A DNA stretch of 42,525 nucleotides. Origin: Candidatus Magnetominusculus sp. LBB02 (lineage in GTDB: Bacteria > Nitrospirota > Thermodesulfovibrionia > Thermodesulfovibrionales > Magnetobacteriaceae). Location of the stretch: assembly GCA_022321325.1 (NCBI GenBank), contig JAKOEO010000031.1, positions 1-42,525 of the forward strand, written 5' to 3'. Below are positions 14,563 through 24,593 of this stretch, in pieces. Position numbers and translations under genes: made by a program. Position 1 is the stretch's first letter. The number at the start of each line of letters is the position of its first letter. The notes below the pieces were generated by a model. The model saw only the letters and a program-made list of their open reading frames with translations, had not been told where the DNA came from and did no database searches.

Positions 14563-17500
14563 TGACCACAACCCCCTCTGATAAATCCACATATGCGATA
14601 ATGCCCTCTACGTGCCGCCCCGTATATAGTTCCTGAAGCAGCTTGATATAGCCCCTTACCTGATACACATAACTGTCGCTTTTTTTCGTACCGGTCTTAA
14701 AATCTATTACCGTTACCGTCTCAGGGGTAATCACTACCCTGTCCATTATTAACAGCGCCCCCAGCGCGTTTGAAAATGTCTGCTCCATTTTTACAGCTAT
14801 ACACGGCCTTTTAGTAAAATATGGGCTAATGAAACCGGCCTTCAGAAACCGGGCAAGTGTAGTTTTTATTTCCGCAATGGGGAATTTAAATGTTGAGGCG
14901 CTAAAGACGCGTGAGATTGCGTTGTCGAGGACTTCGTCTATGCCATCGTCAATATAATCAATAAAAGACAGGACGCGGTGAATGAAATCGCCGCGTTTTT
15001 TTTCTAAGACATTAAGAGACTGCTCGGTATGTACTGCCCCTGAAGGGCTTGCCGCCTCGTGGTGCAGGGTAAAGAACTGGACATCGTCGGCATGGCCTCT
15101 GGCAAGGGCGGCAGGCGGCCTGTCTGTCTTAGGCAGCGCGGCCTCACGAAACATGCCTGAGGTCTGCTGCTTGCCCGCCCGTCCCTCCACGGCAATTACA
15201 TATAGTTCAGACTTTGCCCTTGTCAGGGCGACGTAGAGCGCGTTAAGGCGGTTTACTGTCTCCTTATCCCGCCCTTCGTCATAGAGCAGCTGGTATTTGT
15301 CAGGGTCTGTTATGGCGATTGATTTAAGTATATTTTTGTTTAATTTCAGAAGATTTATGCCGTCAGCGCTCTCATATGAAACATAATCAAGCGGCTTATT
15401 GGCCTCGTCATAGACCAGAACAATTACCACGGGAAAGCCAAGCCCCTTGGCCTTGTGCACGGTCATAACGCGCACGGCGTCAGATGCCATCGGTACGTCT
15501 ATCGTCCATGCGGCATCAGTGTCCTCATCGAGGGCCACGCTGAGGAAATCCCTCAGATTATTGCTGCCCCTGTCTTCAAACTCCTTCACGGCCTCAAGTA
15601 TGCGGGCAAGGACGGCCTCTTTATCGTGGATGGTTTCAAATACGTTGAAGACCCTGTAAATCTCACTGGCCAAGGAGTAGAGAGGGAAAAATCCGGCGGC
15701 CTTAAAAAGGCCGTCGAAGTAGGTGTCCCAAAGGGCGGGAAGATGCGTTTGAAATGCCTTATAAAGCGGTCTGTTTAACCTGTTGTGGAGGAAAAACTCA
15801 TTTATATCTGCCATGCTGTGGCTCTGCTTATCTCTGTGAATTACGGCTGAGAAAATTTCACCAGTGCAAAATGTAATAAAAGACAGGTCATCAATGGGGG
15901 AGTCTAGAAAGTTTAATAGCGCGATAAGCTCTCCGGTTATCTTTGACTGTCTTACGTCAAGGCTGCTGAAGGATATGAAGGGAATGCCCGCGATGTTTTT
16001 TTCGGGAATATCTATCTCATTGAGCCATGAGGCCGCCCGCAGGACGTCGTCATTTTTCCTGGCAATGACTGCTATGTCACCGGGATTATATCCACGCATT
16101 ATAAGGTCTTCGATTATAGCCGCAAATCTGGTCTTCTCAGGGGCGTCCTCTTCTTCAGATTTTGTCAGTACAGAGACCTCGACATGGCCTGCGTTTTCGT
16201 TTCCCTTGCGCACTTTTTGCGTGAAATCTGTGAGGCCGCTTCTTAGTGCACAGTGGCGTAAATCTTCGTTTTGAGCAAGCACTTGCTTAAATACCAGGTC
16301 ATTGAAATCCAGAATCCTCTGGAGGCTTCTGAAGTTTGTATCCAGTTCCCTGACAAAATGGGGAGCCGCCGGAAATGGCGGCACTTGCTCGCAGTGCTTC
16401 ATAATGCTGTAGTCAGCCTCGCGAAAGCCATAAATCGCCTGCTTGGTGTCTCCAACGGCAAATAGGCTGCCGCCCTGAGAGATAGAGTTTTCAATCAGCG
16501 GCTTGAGGACTTTCCACTGAATCGGCGAGGTGTCCTGAAACTCATCTATGAGATAGTGATACACCGTCTCTCCTATCCTGAAATAAACATCGGGCACTAT
16601 GTCGCGTTCAATATAACCGGCAAGCAGCATGTTTATATCTTCGATAAATACAGCGCCGCGGTGCTTTTTTACCTTAATAAGTGTAGTGAGAAAATCTTCG
16701 TAAATCCTGATATACGGGGTGTAGTAATTGTGGGCGTATTGGATTGCGTACTGGCTAATCATCGCCGTAAGACCGTCCCACATACTACAGACCTCGGCAT
16801 AGCCGGCATTTAAATGCCCGTCTTTGGGCCCAGGTTTTTTTACCGGCGGGTAGGCAGCCCCGCGCCCAAGCAGGTTGGCAAAGTTGCCTGCCCTTACGTC
16901 AGGCAGGATATTTTTGTAAGAACTGCCGCCGTGTCTCTGGCAGCCGGAACGTTCAATTGCAACTTCAATCGCCTCAACTTGCCCTTTGATGGAATTCTTT
17001 ATGCCGTTAATCTTTTTTTCGAGATCAAGGACTCGGGGCCGTTTACCGGATGCCGCCAGTTTTTTGTAGAGCTTCTTTATTTCAGAGAGAATTAGTCCTG
17101 ACGGCTCCCACAGAAACGGGCTTTCCGACTGGCGCGACTCAAAGAGCAACCCTATAGCGGTTTCCACTATTTTGCCTTCGTTTGAGCCGTCTCTGACCTG
17201 TCTTAGAAATAGATCAAAGGCATAAGCCATCAGAGGGCCGCTGTTTAATTGAATCTCGAAGTCTTGATTATACCCCAGGTCAATCACTGATGCCTTAAAT
17301 ACCGACGCCATAAAACTGTCAATTGTCTTAACATGAAAGTCCGTGTAGTTGTTAAGTATCTCATCAATCAAGGCAGTCGTAGACAGTTGGAGCGTCTCTT
17401 CGTCTATGCAGAGGTCTTCAAGCAGTTCAGCCCGTTTTGCCCTGTCGCCGAAATAGATATCTTTAAGCCACTGAAGAATTCTCTCTTTCATCTCTTTTGC

Positions 17501-17680
17501 GGCATTGTTTGAAAAAGTAACGGCTACGATGTTCTTCATGCCGTTTCGCGGCACAGAGGCAGACAGCAGGAACTGGACATATCTCTTTGTCAGGGCGTGG
17601 GTCTTGCCTGACCCGGCGGAGGCCTTTAGTATTACAGTATGTGGAAAGGACAGAATATCGTCTTTTTCTGTTACGTCCAT
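14552..17680 (-). CDS. addA: AddA/RecB-like UvrD-family helicase-nuclease
   Basis: 1042 residues. Walker A is ASAGSGKT (residues 20-27), Walker B is LIDEFQDTSPIQW, motif V VMTVHKAKGLGFPVV and motif VI NALYVALTRAKSELYV, all typical of superfamily 1A UvrD/RecB helicases. The C-terminal nuclease domain shows VTVIDFKTG followed by YVYQVRGYIKLLQELY, the active-site Asp, Lys and Gln-Y pattern of RecB nucleases. The enzyme unwinds and trims broken ends for RecA loading. The order here is addA then addB, the reverse of Bacillus. Confidence 0.92.
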   Translation of the reverse strand: MDVTEKDDILSFPHTVILKASAGSGKTHALTKRYVQFLLSASVPRNGMKNIVAVTFSNNAAKEMKERILQWLKDIYFGDRAKRAELLEDLCIDEETLQLSTTALIDEILNNYTDFHVKTIDSFMASVFKASVIDLGYNQDFEIQLNSGPLMAYAFDLFLRQVRDGSNEGKIVETAIGLLFESRQSESPFLWEPSGLILSEIKKLYKKLAASGKRPRVLDLEKKINGIKNSIKGQVEAIEVAIERSGCQRHGGSSYKNILPDVRAGNFANLLGRGAAYPPVKKPGPKDGHLNAGYAEVCSMWDGLTAMISQYAIQYAHNYYTPYIRIYEDFLTTLIKVKKHRGAVFIEDINMLLAGYIERDIVPDVYFRIGETVYHYLIDEFQDTSPIQWKVLKPLIENSISQGGSLFAVGDTKQAIYGFREADYSIMKHCEQVPPFPAAPHFVRELDTNFRSLQRILDFNDLVFKQVLAQNEDLRHCALRSGLTDFTQKVRKGNENAGHVEVSVLTKSEEEDAPEKTRFAAIIEDLIMRGYNPGDIAVIARKNDDVLRAASWLNEIDIPEKNIAGIPFISFSSLDVRQSKITGELIALLNFLDSPIDDLSFITFCTGEIFSAVIHRDKQSHSMADINEFFLHNRLNRPLYKAFQTHLPALWDTYFDGLFKAAGFFPLYSLASEIYRVFNVFETIHDKEAVLARILEAVKEFEDRGSNNLRDFLSVALDEDTDAAWTIDVPMASDAVRVMTVHKAKGLGFPVVIVLVYDEANKPLDYVSYESADGINLLKLNKNILKSIAITDPDKYQLLYDEGRDKETVNRLNALYVALTRAKSELYVIAVEGRAGKQQTSGMFREAALPKTDRPPAALARGHADDVQFFTLHHEAASPSGAVHTEQSLNVLEKKRGDFIHRVLSFIDYIDDGIDEVLDNAISRVFSASTFKFPIAEIKTTLARFLKAGFISPYFTKRPCIAVKMEQTFSNALGALLIMDRVVITPETVTVIDFKTGTKKSDSYVYQVRGYIKLLQELYTGRHVEGIIAYVDLSEGVVVNEL

Positions 17681-17775
17681 CTTGCCTTACCTTTAATCTT
17701 AGCCCTGCATTGTGGTATTATGTTTAAGTAGTGCCAGTATGCTGATACTATACTGATTAATGTTGGAGGTGTCAA

Positions 17776-18753
17776 ATGCTTCAGAAGGCTGGGGGATTGC
17801 CGGAGATACTCAAAGTTGGCAGCAACGAAATGGAGCAGGTGGTGTTTAAGATGCACTGCGTCCATGACGACGGTACTATTGAGACGCGCAACTATGGGGT
17901 CAATGTGGCAAAAGTCAGAGAGATTATCCCGATACCTCCCATTACGACGGTTCCAGACATGCCGGAGTTTGCTGACGCACTGGCAGAGATACGCGGGGAG
18001 ATAATTCCAATCATAGACTTGGGCAAGTGGATGAGGCTGGCTACCCCCGAAGGCTCAGCTGCTTCCAAAGCCATAACCATGAGGCGTAAGGTCATAATCC
18101 TTGAGATTATGGACACAACGCTCGGCATTATCGTACATGAGGTTGAAAGAATACGGAGAATCAGGTGGGACCATATAAAACCGCCGCCTCCTGTAATGCA
18201 GGCCAAACACGGAGGAAGAATAACAGGAGTTACCAGGATAGGCGAAAGCGATGACCTGCTCCTGATACTTGACGTGGAGAGCCTTATTCAGAGTATAAGC
18301 GCGTTGGCGCCTAAATTGGCAAAGTATGAGGAGCTGAAGGCGGCGCCTGAAAAGAAGTTTACAGGAAATGTCTTGATTGTTGATGATTCCCTTGTGGCGC
18401 GTAAGATTTTGAGGGAAACCCTTGAAAATGTCGGCCTCAAAGTGATAGAGGCCATTGATGGCAAACAGGCCATGAAGCTATTAAACGATTTTCTTGGTAA
18501 AATAGGCAGCAAGCCTATCGCCAGTCTCATCAATCTGATAATTACCGATGTGGAAATGCCTGAGATGGATGGCCTTACGTTTACTAAGACCGCAAAAAGC
18601 GACCCAAAACTTCATGCCATTCCAATCATTGTAAATACCTCTTTAAGCGGCGAAGAAAACAAGCATAAGTCAAAAATTGCCGGCGCTGACGGGCATGTCA
18701 TAAAATTTGACGTAGGAAATCTGATTGGCGAAATATCGAGATTTTTTAAATGA
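17776..18753 (+). CDS. cheV: CheV-type chemotaxis coupling protein with receiver domain
   Basis: 325 residues. Residues 20-170 form a CheW-like domain (VNVAKVREIIPIPPIT, EIIPIIDLGKWM) that couples receptors to the kinase CheA. Residues 197-325 form a response-regulator receiver: the acidic pair D203-D204, phosphorylation site D258 in LIITDVEMPEMDG, the conserved Thr in VNTS and the Lys in VIKFD. A GGAGG ribosome site lies six bases before the ATG. No other chemotaxis gene is adjacent. Its stop overlaps the cbiC start (ATGA). Confidence 0.92.
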   Translation: MLQKAGGLPEILKVGSNEMEQVVFKMHCVHDDGTIETRNYGVNVAKVREIIPIPPITTVPDMPEFADALAEIRGEIIPIIDLGKWMRLATPEGSAASKAITMRRKVIILEIMDTTLGIIVHEVERIRRIRWDHIKPPPPVMQAKHGGRITGVTRIGESDDLLLILDVESLIQSISALAPKLAKYEELKAAPEKKFTGNVLIVDDSLVARKILRETLENVGLKVIEAIDGKQAMKLLNDFLGKIGSKPIASLINLIITDVEMPEMDGLTFTKTAKSDPKLHAIPIIVNTSLSGEENKHKSKIAGADGHVIKFDVGNLIGEISRFFK

Positions 18754-19388
18754 CAGGGCGTAGAATGGGCAAGGGCGAAAGGATAGAAAGCGACAGCTTC
18801 AGGATTATCGAAGCCGGTATGCAGGGGCGCTTTGACGGGCAGCATTTACCCATAGTAATGCGGGTAATTCATGCCACAGGAGATTTCCAGTTCGAGGAAA
18901 TCCTGCAATTTCACCCAGGCGCCATAGAAAGCGGCATACGGGCAGTCAGGGCTGGGAAGGACATATTTGTTGATGTGAGAATGGTTGAGGCAGGCATAAA
19001 TAAAAAGGCGTTGTCGCGCTTTGGCGGCAGTGTGGTATGCCATATTTCAGATGACGATGTCGAGAAGGCCGCTTTGCAAAGGGAGATGACCAGGGCGGAG
19101 TGTGCCGTTGAGAAGGCATTTATTAATAATGGCTCTGACGTCAATATTGGAATAGTGGCAATTGGAAATGCCCCTACCGCCCTTATCAGGCTGATGGAAA
19201 TAATTGACAGCGGCATGGCCCCGCCTGAACTTATTGCTGGGGTGCCGGTGGGTTTCGTCAAGGCTGAGGAGTCAAAGGCAGCCCTTGCCAAACAGGACTA
19301 CCCCTTTATCACATGTTTGGGGAAAAAGGGAGGAAGCCCCGTAGCGGCGGCAATTATTAACGCGATAGTGAGACTTGCCGGCCAATAA
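18750..19388 (+). CDS. cbiC: precorrin-8X/cobalt-precorrin-8 methylmutase
   Basis: 212 residues. The family blocks are present: ES-x-SFRIIE, VMRVIHATGDFQF, a conserved His in that block that moves the methyl group from C-11 to C-12 of the corrin, VDVRMVEAGIN, and AIGNAPTALIRLMEI. It makes hydrogenobyrinic or cobyrinic acid in vitamin B12 synthesis. The ATG at 18750 overlaps cheV; ATG 18765 (MGKGERIES) is another possible start. No other cobalamin gene or B12 riboswitch is in the window. Confidence 0.93.
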   Translation: MTGRRMGKGERIESDSFRIIEAGMQGRFDGQHLPIVMRVIHATGDFQFEEILQFHPGAIESGIRAVRAGKDIFVDVRMVEAGINKKALSRFGGSVVCHISDDDVEKAALQREMTRAECAVEKAFINNGSDVNIGIVAIGNAPTALIRLMEIIDSGMAPPELIAGVPVGFVKAEESKAALAKQDYPFITCLGKKGGSPVAAAIINAIVRLAGQ

Positions 19389-20068
19389 TGAAACTTGTCC
19401 TGTTTGATATAGACGGCACGCTGATGGACGCAGGGGGGGCAGGCGGCAGGAGCCTAAGAGACACTTTCTATGAAATGTTTTCGATAAAAGACGCCTTCGG
19501 CAATATCAGATTCGATGGAAAGACAGACCTTCGAATAATTCAGGAGGGTTTGAAATATCACAGCCTGTCAAACGGCGATGTCTTAGTAGACACTATCAAG
19601 GAACAATACCTGAGACGCCTCAGCGTTGAAATCAACACCGACACGAGGCATATCAAGCCCGGCGTTACCGCCCTGATTGACGCCCTAAAGGGCAGGCACG
19701 GCGTAGGGCTCCTTACGGGAAACCTTATGGCCGGGGCAGAGATTAAGCTAACGTCCCTGGGGCTTTGGCGGCATTTCAAGGGCGGTGCCTTTGGAGATGC
19801 CCACACAGACAGAAACCATCTGCTTCCCATCGCGGTGGATGATTTCCACAAGAATACCGGCGTGAGATTTGCCTTCAACCAATGTGTTGTCATCGGAGAT
19901 ACGCCGAAGGATGTAGAGTGCGGCAAGGTACACGGGGCATGTACAATAGCTGTGGCCACAGGTCCATACTCAGCAGAGGAACTAACGCAGGCCGGGGCTG
20001 ACGCGGTATTTGACGACCTCTCGGACACCAACGCCGTCTTGTCGCTTATAGATAGCTGTAATAATTGA
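19388..20068 (+). CDS. HAD hydrolase, phosphoglycolate phosphatase-like
   Basis: 226 residues, HAD subclass IA. Motif I is LFDIDGTLMD, motif II is GLLTGN, and motif IV is VVIGDTPKDVECG, with a helical cap domain at about residues 18-85. Members dephosphorylate 2-phosphoglycolate and similar small molecules; the substrate is not determined by sequence. It starts within the stop of cbiC (TAATG), so it is cotranscribed with cheV and cbiC. Confidence 0.88.
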   Translation: MKLVLFDIDGTLMDAGGAGGRSLRDTFYEMFSIKDAFGNIRFDGKTDLRIIQEGLKYHSLSNGDVLVDTIKEQYLRRLSVEINTDTRHIKPGVTALIDALKGRHGVGLLTGNLMAGAEIKLTSLGLWRHFKGGAFGDAHTDRNHLLPIAVDDFHKNTGVRFAFNQCVVIGDTPKDVECGKVHGACTIAVATGPYSAEELTQAGADAVFDDLSDTNAVLSLIDSCNN

Positions 20069-20094
20069 TTTCCCCATTTCTGATTGGTTATAAT
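20065..20094 (+). promoter_or_regulatory. promoter abutting the coiled-coil gene start
   Basis: TTGATT (20065-20070), an 18-base spacer and TATAAT (20089-20094). The ATG begins only five bases later, and there is no ribosome site, so the mRNA should be leaderless. Confidence 0.65.
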
Positions 20095-20099
20095 AAATC

Positions 20100-20474
20100 A
20101 TGTCAACGACGTTGCCTATAGAGATATACGACCTGCTTGAAAAGAAGGTAGGTAAGGAAGAAGCCCGCGAGGTTGGGAAAATTCTTACGGCCTCGCTTGA
20201 CGCCATCGAAAAAAGGGCAGAGACGCTTGTCGTTCAAAAGAAAGCGGAGATTAAAGAAGAGTTATCGAAAGAACTTGCAACAAAAGAAGATTTAGCGAGG
20301 CTGGAAGGCCGATTAAACGAGAGAATTACTGGCCTTGAAGGCCGTATGAACGAGAGATTCACCGCTATGGACTGGAGAATGAGGGTATATTTTCTAATCC
20401 TCCTTTTTGTAATGCTCTTAACTAACCCAAAGGCGCTTGATCTCATCGCCAAAATGTTTGGTCTGGTGAAATAA
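20100..20474 (+). CDS. coiled-coil protein with C-terminal membrane anchor (DUF1640-like)
   Basis: 124 residues. Residues 5-65 are a charged helix. They are followed by an eleven-residue repeat (LEGRLNERITG, LEGRMNERFTA, MDWRMR), typical of right-handed or straight coiled coils, and then a hydrophobic segment (VYFLILLFVMLL) that would anchor it in the inner membrane. It resembles the DUF1640/CCDC90 group, whose bacterial members are of unclear function. The predicted mRNA has no leader. Confidence 0.72.
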   Translation: MSTTLPIEIYDLLEKKVGKEEAREVGKILTASLDAIEKRAETLVVQKKAEIKEELSKELATKEDLARLEGRLNERITGLEGRMNERFTAMDWRMRVYFLILLFVMLLTNPKALDLIAKMFGLVK

Positions 20475-20516
20475 CAAGCCACCCCCCCACGCACACGCCT
20501 TTATTTTTGGCGGCTG

Positions 20517-20735
20517 TTAAGCCCCTGATTTTACCGATGAGCCGTATATGACGGGCAGTAAGTTTCCTAAATTTATCTTTCTCGAGGCGTTCATGATTTC
20601 TATCCCAGCTATCTTATCGCCTGCCCCTATATCGAGGACAATGTCTTCAGAAATGCGCATGTTTATCAAGTCCTGTACTACATCGTCAAATCTAAGATAA
20701 AGAATGTCGCCTCTGTCATTATATGTTATCTGCAT
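20517..20735 (-). CDS. DUF2283 family protein
   Basis: 72 residues matching the DUF2283 pattern: MQITYNDRGDILYLRF, then EDIVLDIGAGDKIAGIEIMNAS. The ribosome site GGGAGG is six bases from the ATG. DUF2283 proteins are often found beside DUF4258 proteins in toxin-antitoxin-like pairs, but no such partner is present here. It lies 60 bases after the U32 gene and may be its last cotranscribed gene. Confidence 0.85.
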   Translation of the reverse strand: MQITYNDRGDILYLRFDDVVQDLINMRISEDIVLDIGAGDKIAGIEIMNASRKINLGNLLPVIYGSSVKSGA

Positions 20736-20795
20736 TTACGCCTCCCACCTGCCATAAAAAACATAGACTGTTACGGTTATGCTCAACTTGTCCCA

Positions 20796-21980
20796 TCAGA
20801 CGCACCGTCTTATTATATCGTTTTTCCTCACGCCGTCGGGGACTTCCATAAACACTATGTCTTCGTTGCGGGCAACTGTGACGGGCTGCCCCTCGGCGTC
20901 CCGGAGTGCTCCTGCTATGTGCGGGCTGCTGTCAGTTGCAGATGAAAGATATACGATCTCATCGCCTGTGGCTAAGCTGCCCTTCATCAGCACAGTGGCC
21001 GTGCTGCCTTTGACGGCCTTTACCACTCCGGCGATAGCATATTGGGCAGGGGCGTGGGTCTCGTCGTAGCTGTAATCGGCGTCTGGGTGCTTCCCCATGT
21101 ACATGCCCGTTGTAAATCCCCTGTTTGAAAACTGCTCAAGCCCTTTAAGCCATTCATGGTTTACTCTATAGGGAGCTATGGCAAGGGCGTCTATGGCCTC
21201 TCTGTATATCTTCGTAACTCCAGATACGTAGTTAATGCCCTTTGTTCTGCCTTCTATTTTAAAACTGTCCACACCCGCCTCTGCCAGTTTATCGAGATGG
21301 TCTATCATGCACAGGTCGCGCGGGCTTAGTATATACGCCCCTCTGTCGTCTTCGATGACCGGCATATATTCGCCCGGACGTTTCTCTTCTACAAGCTGAT
21401 AGCTCCAGCGGCATGAGTTCGTACATAACCCCTTGTTAGCCCCCCGGTTTGCCAGAAAACTGCTCAAATAACACCTGCCAGAATATGATATACATATCGA
21501 GCCATGAACGAAGCACTCCAGTTCTATCGTTACGGCATCTCTGACTGCCCTTATCTCGTCAATTGAGAGTTCCCGTGAGAGTATGAGCCTCTTGGCGCCA
21601 AGCCGCTGCCATGTGCGCGCCGCCTCGTAGTTCGTGATGTTTGCCTGTGTGCTGATATGTATGTTGATATCGGGGGCAAGCGTCCTTATCATATCGAATA
21701 CGCCGATGTCTGAGACTATTACCGCGTCGGGGCGGAGTTGTCTCAGGTCGCCAATGTGTCTTTCAATTGGCCTGATATCGGCATTGTGCGGGAATATGTT
21801 GATAGTAACATAGGCCCTTTTGCCCGCCGCTGAAACTATAGAAAGCGCGTCTTTAAGCGTATCAAGAGTGAAATTGCCAGCCTTTGCGCGAAGGCTGAAG
21901 TCGGTAAGCCCCAGATATACGGCGTCTGCCCCGTAGTGAAGCGCCGCCCTCAGTTTCTCTGTCGAACCGGCGCACACCAA
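20796..21980 (-). CDS. U32 family peptidase / tRNA hydroxylation (TrhP/YegQ) family protein
   Basis: About 394 residues. The U32 signature ECFVHGSICISYSGRCYLS is complete, followed by GLCTNSCRW cysteines. Family members include collagenase-like peptidases and TrhP, which helps hydroxylate U34 of certain tRNAs; this one is closer in plan to the tRNA group, but the call is tentative. The first clear start is TTG (21980, before VCAGS), yet family-like sequence extends six codons upstream (NKPELLVCAG) and is preceded there by ATA at 21998, with AGAGG eight bases before. No ATG or GTG is available between that point and the upstream TGA. It follows atpC closely on the same strand. Confidence 0.86.
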   Translation of the reverse strand: MVCAGSTEKLRAALHYGADAVYLGLTDFSLRAKAGNFTLDTLKDALSIVSAAGKRAYVTINIFPHNADIRPIERHIGDLRQLRPDAVIVSDIGVFDMIRTLAPDINIHISTQANITNYEAARTWQRLGAKRLILSRELSIDEIRAVRDAVTIELECFVHGSICISYSGRCYLSSFLANRGANKGLCTNSCRWSYQLVEEKRPGEYMPVIEDDRGAYILSPRDLCMIDHLDKLAEAGVDSFKIEGRTKGINYVSGVTKIYREAIDALAIAPYRVNHEWLKGLEQFSNRGFTTGMYMGKHPDADYSYDETHAPAQYAIAGVVKAVKGSTATVLMKGSLATGDEIVYLSSATDSSPHIAGALRDAEGQPVTVARNEDIVFMEVPDGVRKNDIIRRCV

Positions 21981-22008
21981 TAGTTCCGGTTTGTTTATGA
22001 GAGGCCCT

Positions 22009-22272
22009 CTACTGTGTCAACTCTGCGCTGTCGGCAAGTATCAGCACATGGTCATTAGAAACCTGGAAATAGGCCGACTCAACGGTAATAGCCTTTGATA
22101 CGCTGCCGATTTTATATATTATCTGGCCGCTGACCAGTGTGGTAATGAAACTCGCGTGCCCCGGCAGTACGCCAAACTCCCCTACTGTGCCGGGGGCAGT
22201 CAGCTCATCTACCGTCTCTGTAAATGTAAACCCGTCAGGGGTGATTACCTCAAGCGTGAGTTTGTCAGCCAT
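22009..22272 (-). CDS. atpC: F1-ATPase epsilon subunit, short form
   Basis: 87 residues from the ATG at 22272 (MADKLTLEVITPDG). It has the N-terminal beta-sandwich (GEFGVLPGHA) but stops at ILADSAELTQ, just where the C-terminal two-helix domain of most epsilon subunits begins. That domain inhibits ATP hydrolysis, so this enzyme may lack that brake. Similar short forms are known in some lineages, for example green sulphur bacteria. An upstream ATG at 22293 overlaps atpD. Confidence 0.92.
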   Translation of the reverse strand: MADKLTLEVITPDGFTFTETVDELTAPGTVGEFGVLPGHASFITTLVSGQIIYKIGSVSKAITVESAYFQVSNDHVLILADSAELTQ

Positions 22273-22276
22273 ATGT

Positions 22277-23692
<1,416 letters not shown>

Positions 23693-23720
23693 TTATTCAG
23701 ACCTCCTCTGTCAGTTATCA

Positions 23721-24593
23721 TCATTGGCTCAGCGCCTCGGCCCCGCCTACGATGTCCATCAGCTCCGTAGTAATGGTTGCCTGCCTGGCCTTATTGTACT
23801 GGAGCGTAAGTTTGTTCAGAAGTTCTTTTGTATTGTTATTGGCGTTTTCCATCGCTATCATTCTTGAGGCTTCCTCTGAGACGCGCGACTCTAATATCGC
23901 CCTGTATATCTGGTTTTCTACATATTTGGGCAGTAAGGTGTTCATGATTTCGGCCTCTGAAGGCTCAAATATATATTTGTCCAACGCGCCGCTGTCAGAG
24001 CCGACGGCTACCGGCGGCTGGGCGGGCAAGAGCCTGACAGTTTTTGGCGTTTGCAGCATTACCGACTTAAATTCATTATATACTACTATAAGCTCATCAA
24101 TGGACCCATCGGTATAACTTTCAATTATGTCCTCGGCAATTGCCCTGACGTCCTCGTAATTAACCGCTTTATAGAAATCTATATATGTCTTTCTGACGGG
24201 GATTGAGAAGCGGTGGAAGTAGTCCCTTGCCTTCTTCCCCACGGACACGATAGATACTTGAATCCCCTCATTCTTGAGCTCCCGCATCACTTTGGCTGTC
24301 TCTTTCAACACGTTTGTATTAAAAGCGCCGCAAAGCCCCTTGTCCGAGGTCAGCACCATCAGCTCTACAGTCTCTCTCTCCCTCAAATTCAGAAGAGTGT
24401 GCGATTCAGTGTCAACGGCTGCGGTAACCGCTGATAGCATCTCGACAAGTTTGTTGGAATATGGGCGGGCGGCAAGTATATTGCTCTGGGACTTTCTTAA
24501 CTTGGCAGCAGATATCATCTGCATAGCCCTGGTTATCTTGCCGGTGTTCTTAACCGACGTTATACGGTTTCTTATATCCCTTAGACTAGGCAT
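23721..24593 (-). CDS. atpG: F1-ATPase gamma subunit
   Basis: 290 residues. The N-terminal helix is [22 protein letters not shown] and the C-terminal helix is [21 protein letters not shown]; together they form the rotating shaft. The GLCGAFN block in the middle is standard. Its ATG overlaps the end of atpA. Confidence 0.97.
   Translation of the reverse strand: MPSLRDIRNRITSVKNTGKITRAMQMISAAKLRKSQSNILAARPYSNKLVEMLSAVTAAVDTESHTLLNLRERETVELMVLTSDKGLCGAFNTNVLKETAKVMRELKNEGIQVSIVSVGKKARDYFHRFSIPVRKTYIDFYKAVNYEDVRAIAEDIIESYTDGSIDELIVVYNEFKSVMLQTPKTVRLLPAQPPVAVGSDSGALDKYIFEPSEAEIMNTLLPKYVENQIYRAILESRVSEEASRMIAMENANNNTKELLNKLTLQYNKARQATITTELMDIVGGAEALSQ

Noticed and set aside
17721-17750. Sigma28-like flagellar promoter before cheV
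   Set aside because: The spacing between the possible boxes is about 9 bases rather than the usual 11, and the match is partial. Not strong enough to list.
20798-20810. Short hairpin AGACG-CAC-CGTCT at the end of the U32 gene
   Set aside because: Only five base pairs and no T-run in either direction; not a terminator.
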